Shown here piece after piece: positions 59,841 through 64,000 of a stretch of 64,000 bases of DNA. The notes beneath the pieces are model-generated. The model ran no database searches. It was not told the origin of the DNA and saw only the letters and a list, made by a program, of their open reading frames with translations. The DNA is from Mytilisepta virgata. Its lineage: Eukaryota; Mollusca; Bivalvia; Mytilida; Mytilidae. How positions within the stretch are numbered: position 1 is the first letter of the stretch; each line of letters begins with the position of its first letter. The translations under genes and the position numbers were made by a program. Location: the NCBI GenBank assembly GCA_028015205.1, contig CM051521.1, positions 67,812,314-67,876,313 of the forward strand, given 5' to 3'.

Positions 59841-60078
59841 TCGTTTCCGTCCCGAAAGACTCTGAAATTTTCATTTCATTAGGGTGCTCTTTTTCAGGTC
59901 CGCGTTACTTGGGCGCAGCCATCTTTGATATCCAACGTAACATCAACGAGACCGAGAACATTCGTTCCCGTCCGGAAAGACTCTAAAATTTCTGTTTAAT
60001 AAGGGTGCTCTGTTTCAGGTCCGCGTTACATGGCCGCAGCCATCTTTGATGTTCATCGTAACATCATCGAGACCAAGA
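59841..60078 (+). repeat. 121-bp promoter-like unit, duplicated
   Basis: Units 59841-59961 and 59962-60078 share CGAAAGACTC or GGAAAGACTC, AGGGTGCTCT, TTCAGGTCCGCGTTAC and GCAGCCATCTTTGAT. The last is, on the minus strand, close to a YY1-type site (AAGATGGCTGC). They lie 320-560 bp upstream of the zinc-binding protein frame and could form its promoter or 5' UTR. Confidence 0.75.
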
Positions 60079-60119
60079 GGTGATTTATAACGAAACAGTG
60101 AGAATCCCATCTTCACCTC

Positions 60120-60270
60120 GGCACACCAGCAGCAGCAGCAGCAGCAAAAAAAAACCGAAATGAGCACGAGAGCATGGTGCTAAACAGCGATGAGCAGGAA
60201 AGAACAGTACACAGAAAGGGAAGAGCAGCGATGAGCAGCAAATTACAATGACGAGCAGCGAACTGTGTGA
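60120..60270 (+). repeat. GAGCAGCGA-rich repeat, left copy
   Basis: Starts with (CAG)n (about 60127-60146) and then repeats GAGCACG, GCGATGAGCAG and GAGCAGCGA. It has homologous copies on the other side of the coding block at 61660-61860, same orientation. Confidence 0.75.
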
Positions 60271-60400
60271 TCTGAATGAATAGACAAAAGCAATCTTCGT
60301 CACTATGACACCAATGGAAAGCTTTTAACGAAAATATAATCAGAGGTTTTGTTTAATTTCGTCAGTTGTTTGAAGACCGTCAAACAACACACACGTATCA

Positions 60401-60856
60401 ATGGAGTCGAAAACGCCTCTCGGTTTATTGGTTCCTGCTAGATACTTAATACCTGTGGATCTTTCAAAGACCAAAGCAAAACCAGAAATGAAAAGGAAAA
60501 TACTTCCAACCAAAGTGGAGAGAACCAAACGGCTGGACAACACAAGTGGAGGACCCAGCAAAGTGGATCCAAACAAGAAATGTACAAAGTGTCAAATGAA
60601 CAAGAGCTTTGGGGAATTCTACAAAAACATGAATGTCTGCAAGGGGTGTAGAAGGATTGACAACGAGTGGACAAGACTTAATAGAGACCTCATCAGAAAA
60701 GTGAAATCTGAACTGCAACAATCTCGAAACGAATACTTTGTCAAAGGTTTGTGTATGAATCAACAAGCCGTTGAGGAACCTGTAGCTAATATAAGCACTT
60801 GCAGGACGACCGGAGCTCATTCTCCTATTGAATCCCAGGAAAGAAAGACGTCTTAA
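60401..60856 (+). CDS. Zinc-binding protein, N-terminal half (unknown family)
   Basis: 151 codons from Met 60401. The N-terminal 50 residues are basic. C61, C64, C80 and C83 form a CX2C-X15-CX2C treble-clef-like motif (CTKCQMNKSF ... CKGC) of the kind found in HNH or recombination-endonuclease-like zinc domains, although no catalytic His is obvious. A helical stretch follows (NEWTRLNRDLIRKVKSEL). It stops at TAA 60854-60856, and the next codon is ATG in the same frame, beginning the second half. The two halves may be one broken gene. I do not recognise the family. Confidence 0.65.
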   Translation: MESKTPLGLLVPARYLIPVDLSKTKAKPEMKRKILPTKVERTKRLDNTSGGPSKVDPNKKCTKCQMNKSFGEFYKNMNVCKGCRRIDNEWTRLNRDLIRKVKSELQQSRNEYFVKGLCMNQQAVEEPVANISTCRTTGAHSPIESQERKTS

Positions 60857-61432
60857 ATGTATACCTCTGACATATGTGGATACCAGTCCAAGCGAAACTT
60901 CAACCTAGTGCGACACAAAAAGAATGCACACGGTATGGAAGAGGATTCAACAGACTATAGTGATTCAGTCTCAGACACCACCACAGAAGCCGATAACGAG
61001 GAATCGGAAAAAAGCAGTGACCATGAATCCAACGAAGACTCCGAAGAGCAATGCGAACAGTTCACATGGGAAGTCACTTTGAATAGAACATTTCAAGTAC
61101 ATCAATCGGAATACTCACAGAAAGTAAACGAAATAGTCGAAGCCGGAATGGAAGAAGACGAGGCATGCTTTGCAGCATATAGAGACGTGTTTGACACATA
61201 CAGAGACGAAATACGAAAGCATTACTTCGGATTATTGTCCTGGCATCAAGACATGAATAAAGACCCCGTACATGGGAAGATGAAGAAAACGGCTAAACGC
61301 CTGAGAGAAGAGGAAGACTACGAATCAAAAGAATCATGGGAATATGCCGTAGAAAAACGAAAATATCTGCTTAACCGTGTATTGAACGAATACGACCCAC
61401 CACCACCTGAAGATAGCAATGACTCTATGTGA
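60857..61432 (+). CDS. C2H2/acidic protein, C-terminal half (unknown family)
   Basis: 191 codons in frame with 60401. Residues 4-25 form a C2H2 finger in which the first Cys is Ser (S4; TCT, one change from TGT), with C7, H20 and H25 intact, so metal binding is doubtful. Residues 27-62 are highly acidic (Ser/Asp/Glu). The rest is probably helical, with KDPVHGKMKKTAKRLREEED and AVEKRKYLLNRVLNEY, then PPPPED near the end. I recall similar C2H2-plus-helical proteins in many copies in cnidarian and mollusc genomes, but cannot name the family. A role in nucleic-acid binding is an inference. Confidence 0.65.
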   Translation: MYTSDICGYQSKRNFNLVRHKKNAHGMEEDSTDYSDSVSDTTTEADNEESEKSSDHESNEDSEEQCEQFTWEVTLNRTFQVHQSEYSQKVNEIVEAGMEEDEACFAAYRDVFDTYRDEIRKHYFGLLSWHQDMNKDPVHGKMKKTAKRLREEEDYESKESWEYAVEKRKYLLNRVLNEYDPPPPEDSNDSM

Positions 61433-61599
61433 AGTTGGAACATATTACATAAAAAAAACCGAAAAAATATATAAAAAAAAATAAAAAATTAAAAAAAATT
61501 AAAAAAAACAAGGGAAAGAGGGTAATGCAGCCTATATATGTTTAAACATATATATAGCCAGTCACAAGCCTGGATAAATGCAGAGTTGCCTTTCAAATG

Positions 61600-61860
61600 A
61601 CCTGAATGTAAGGGTGCTCTCGCACAGATCCAATCTTTGAATAGTGACAATCGACCACCACTAGCAGCAGTAGCCCCAAAACTGAAATAAGCACGCGAGT
61701 AAGGTCCTGAGTAGCGATGAGCAGCAAAGAGCAAAAGAATAGCAGCGATGACGAACATCAACAAGCAGCAGGAGCGAAATGAGCACGCGAGTAAGGTCCT
61801 GAGTAGCGATGAGCAGCAAAGAGCAGCGAAGAGCGGGGTGGAGCAAGAGAAGAGAAACGA
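61600..61860 (+). repeat. GAGCAGCGA-rich repeat, right copies
   Basis: Two tandem units offset by about 91 bp (GCACGCGAGTAAGGTCCTGA at 61691 and 61782). Preceding sequence, TAAGGGTGCTCT at about 61608, matches the left flank at about 60000. The coding block is therefore bracketed by homologous direct segments. Confidence 0.75.
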
Positions 61861-62192
61861 AGTGCATCATAGAGCAATGAAATGGACCGCCGTAGCTAAG
61901 GCGGTTGCTAAGGACACCCCTTCCTTGATCTATTGGTGACATCATCACTTGGAGGTAAGGGACATAATCCAATCCTACCTGTGGTCCTCACAGAAAACTT
62001 CACCCACAGATGAAAAGAGCGGGATATGGGGAGATAATCCAATAGTGTACTTCGTATACTCTCGGACTTCGACATAACAGTGAGAGTATCAGTCCCTAGA
62101 GACCGATGAAAGACCCAGAGACGACCGAAAAGTGCGGGAAAAGGGGAGATAATTCAATCTTAATTCTGGTCAAGCATGGCATATCGGGGTCC

Positions 62193-62640
62193 GTGACTTA
62201 CGACACTTCCGTAAACAAATCATGGGGAAACCCATCACTTCCGGTTGCGCATGCGCGCAAATCACTTCAGGGTACTTCCGGTTCCGCCTACACATGCGCA
62301 GACCACATATCCGGGTCCTAGCACGTGACTTACGTCACTTCCGTAAACAAAATATGAGAAAATGGCGCGAAAATTCCCTACTTCCGGTTGCGCATGCGCG
62401 CAGACCCTTTCCGGGTACTCCAGGTTCCGGTAACGCATGCGCAGACTACACATCCGCTCTTAGCACGTGACTTGCGTCACTTCCGTCAACAAATGGCGGG
62501 AAAATCCACTACTTCCGGTTGCGCATGCGCACAAACCACTTCCGGTACCTCCGGTTCCGGTCACGTGACTTCTGGTTTCGGTGAAGTTATTTCCTGTGAC
62601 GTCATTTCCGGTTCCGGTGACGTTACATCCGGATCCTCAT
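62193..62640. promoter_or_regulatory. Threefold array of promoter-type transcription-factor motifs
   Basis: Units 62193-62324, 62325-62466 and 62467-62600 plus a tail. Each has ACTTCCGG (ETS), TGCGCATGCGC (NRF1 consensus), and GTGACTTACGTCACTTCCG-like CRE/ETS sequence. CACGTGAC E-boxes mark the unit junctions (62322, 62464), with another near 62561. GGCGCGAAAA (62363) and GGCGGGAAAA (62495) resemble E2F sites. TGACGTCA lies at 62597-62604. The motif readings come from vertebrate and fly consensus sequences; activity here is an inference. No start codon follows clearly on either strand. Confidence 0.65.
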
Positions 62641-62851
62641 GATCCTCCACCACACCCACCACCTCAAATGCGACTTTAGAACCGCGTATATACTACTAAC
62701 CTAATGAAAAATGAAAAAAACCTTAGTTCACAAGCTTAAACAGACATTTTTAAAATTTGACCTGTCAGTGAGCCCCCGGTTTAAAAATCTTTATTATAAA
62801 TCCTTATTGTGCAACTAAATATAGTGTAGGACAATACTATATATAAGCAAA

Positions 62852-63160
62852 ATGAATAAGTAAAGTCCAGGAATACCAAAGGGATATTTGATATTTGAAG
62901 GAGGGAAAAATAGAAACAACTGACAAACTCCGGAAAACAACCAAGACAAGACCAAAACAATACATGCACTACCATTAAAAACTAAAAACATACGAACAAC
63001 ATGGACCCACCAAAAAACCGGGGGAAGACTCAGGTGCTCCGAAGAGTAAGCAGTTTCTGCTTCCTGCAGGACACCCGCCATGCTGCCCATGTCAAATCCG
63101 GTATGAGGAAGGGATATCAGCAATGGAACAGGTCCATTTTCATTTGGGAAATGAAAGAGA
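62852..63160 (-). repeat. Mobile-element 3' fragment, copy 4
   Basis: Minus-strand relative of the tail of 40373-40905, beginning at the MKMDLFH end of the coding block (about 63145) and continuing through the CATGGCGGGTGTCCTGCAGG tail. Strongly 5' truncated. Confidence 0.78.
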
Positions 63161-64000
63161 AGTTAAGGTCACAAGCTTAAATTGAAAATTTCAAATTTCG
63201 ACCCCTGTGGACCCCAATTTTAGAAAATTAAAATTCTAAAACCTTATTGCACATCTGCATATGGTGCATGCCAATACTTTATAGAAATAAAATGCATAAA
63301 TTAAAAAATGAAAGACGAGTTAGGGGTCACAAGCTTGAATTCAAAATTTTCGGAGTTAAACCCATGTGGGTCCCTTGGTTAGAAAATCAAAATTCTAAAA
63401 CATTATTGCGCATCTATAGGTGGTATGCAACCATTCTATATATAAATTTAATTCCTAAACCCAAACGTGAAGGAGAATTTGACGTCACAAAAAAGTGTGA
63501 CGGACGGACGGATGGACGGAAACAATCGCTATATACCGGAACTTTCTTCGAAAGTGCGGGGATAATCACGCTGTTTTTTGGTCAGCAAACGGTTTACCTG
63601 TATGCATAGAATGTACCTGTGTACCTTAATTATCTCCGCACTTCGAAGAAGTTCGGGAATATTGTTATCGCCCCGTCCGTCTATCCGTCGTACCGTCTGT
63701 CCGTTTGTCCGTCTGTCGGACCGCCCGTCACACTTTCTTGTGACCTAAACTCCACGTTCATTTTTAACCTCAAAATTTAAGCTTGTGACCTTAACTTCCT
63801 TTAATTTTTCATTTTATTTATTTAATTTATATACAGTATTGTCACATACTGTATTTAGATGCGCAATAAAGGTCCTATAATTTTGATTTTCAAAAATGTG
63901 GGCCCACAGTGGTCGAATTTCTTAAATGGCAATTGAAGCTTGTGACCTAAACTGCTAGTTCATTTTTCATTTTATGCATTTGATTTCTATATAGTATTGT
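63160..64000. repeat. Large inverted repeat with nested direct units
   Basis: Left arm about 63160-63565 and right arm about 63628 to beyond the window. Mirrored landmarks outward from the loop: CTTCGAAAGTGCGGGGATAA with TTATCTCCGCACTTCGAAG, then GACGGACGG with CCGTCCGTC, GTCACAAAAAAGTGTGACGG with CCCGTCACACTTTCTTGTGAC, and GTCACAAGCTT with AAGCTTGTGAC. The arms themselves contain about 150-bp direct units (GTCACAAGCTT... at about 62727, 63169, 63327). No coding sequence. Confidence 0.8.

Noticed and set aside
59691..59882. Frame rich in Arg-Val repeats
   Set aside because: Translation of the TTAGGG-like array only.

Overview
This window looks like AT-rich intergenic and intronic DNA from a lophotrochozoan animal, most likely a bivalve mollusc. 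Genes have GT-AG introns, only one ordinary host gene is recognisable, and nearly everything else is nested mobile elements, tandem arrays and fold-back repeats. The species cannot be named from sequence alone; the bivalve call is an inference from repeat style and from the host gene family.

Layout. 1-2292 (minus): gag-protease part of a BEL/Pao LTR retrotransposon running off the left edge. 2880-21100: one CR1/L2-like LINE ('LINE A') cut into four colinear pieces (2880-4003, 7380-7966, 16864-17949, 20825-21100) by three insertions: a 3.4-kb block carrying a 37-bp minisatellite, a complete but heavily broken Ty3/gypsy element with 609-611 bp LTRs (7967-16863), and a piggyBac-type element with a TTAA duplication (17950-20824). 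22572-22927: a piggyBac transposase first exon beside a TTAA-type end. 23160-24060: a second CR1/L2-like fragment. 26140-31020: a two-ORF non-LTR element with an L1-like ORF1 and an endonuclease/reverse transcriptase ORF2. 34303-35240: a GIY-YIG (Penelope-like) fragment abutting a piggyBac transposase relic. 35340-37770: palindromic and tRNA-derived short repeats.

37784-53412 (plus) holds the only clear host gene, reconstructed here from five coding exons: a membrane guanylate cyclase with an extracellular nitrate/nitrite-sensing (NIT) domain, two membrane segments, a short coiled-coil linker and a complete catalytic domain of about 631 residues in total. All junctions are GT-AG, phases agree, and guanine-selecting and catalytic residues are present. 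Its introns contain a 146-bp array, a 156-bp array interrupted by a 480-bp insert, and several fragments of one reverse-transcriptase-type repeat.

53413-59560 is mostly AT-rich repeat DNA. 59565-62640 is the least familiar block: a near-perfect 56-nt fold-back, a TTAGGG-like array, a duplicated 121-bp promoter-like unit, a zinc-binding protein reading frame (60401-61432) broken by one in-frame stop, homologous flanks on both sides, and a threefold array of sites resembling ETS, NRF1, E2F, E-box and CRE elements. The window ends in a large inverted repeat (63160-64000).
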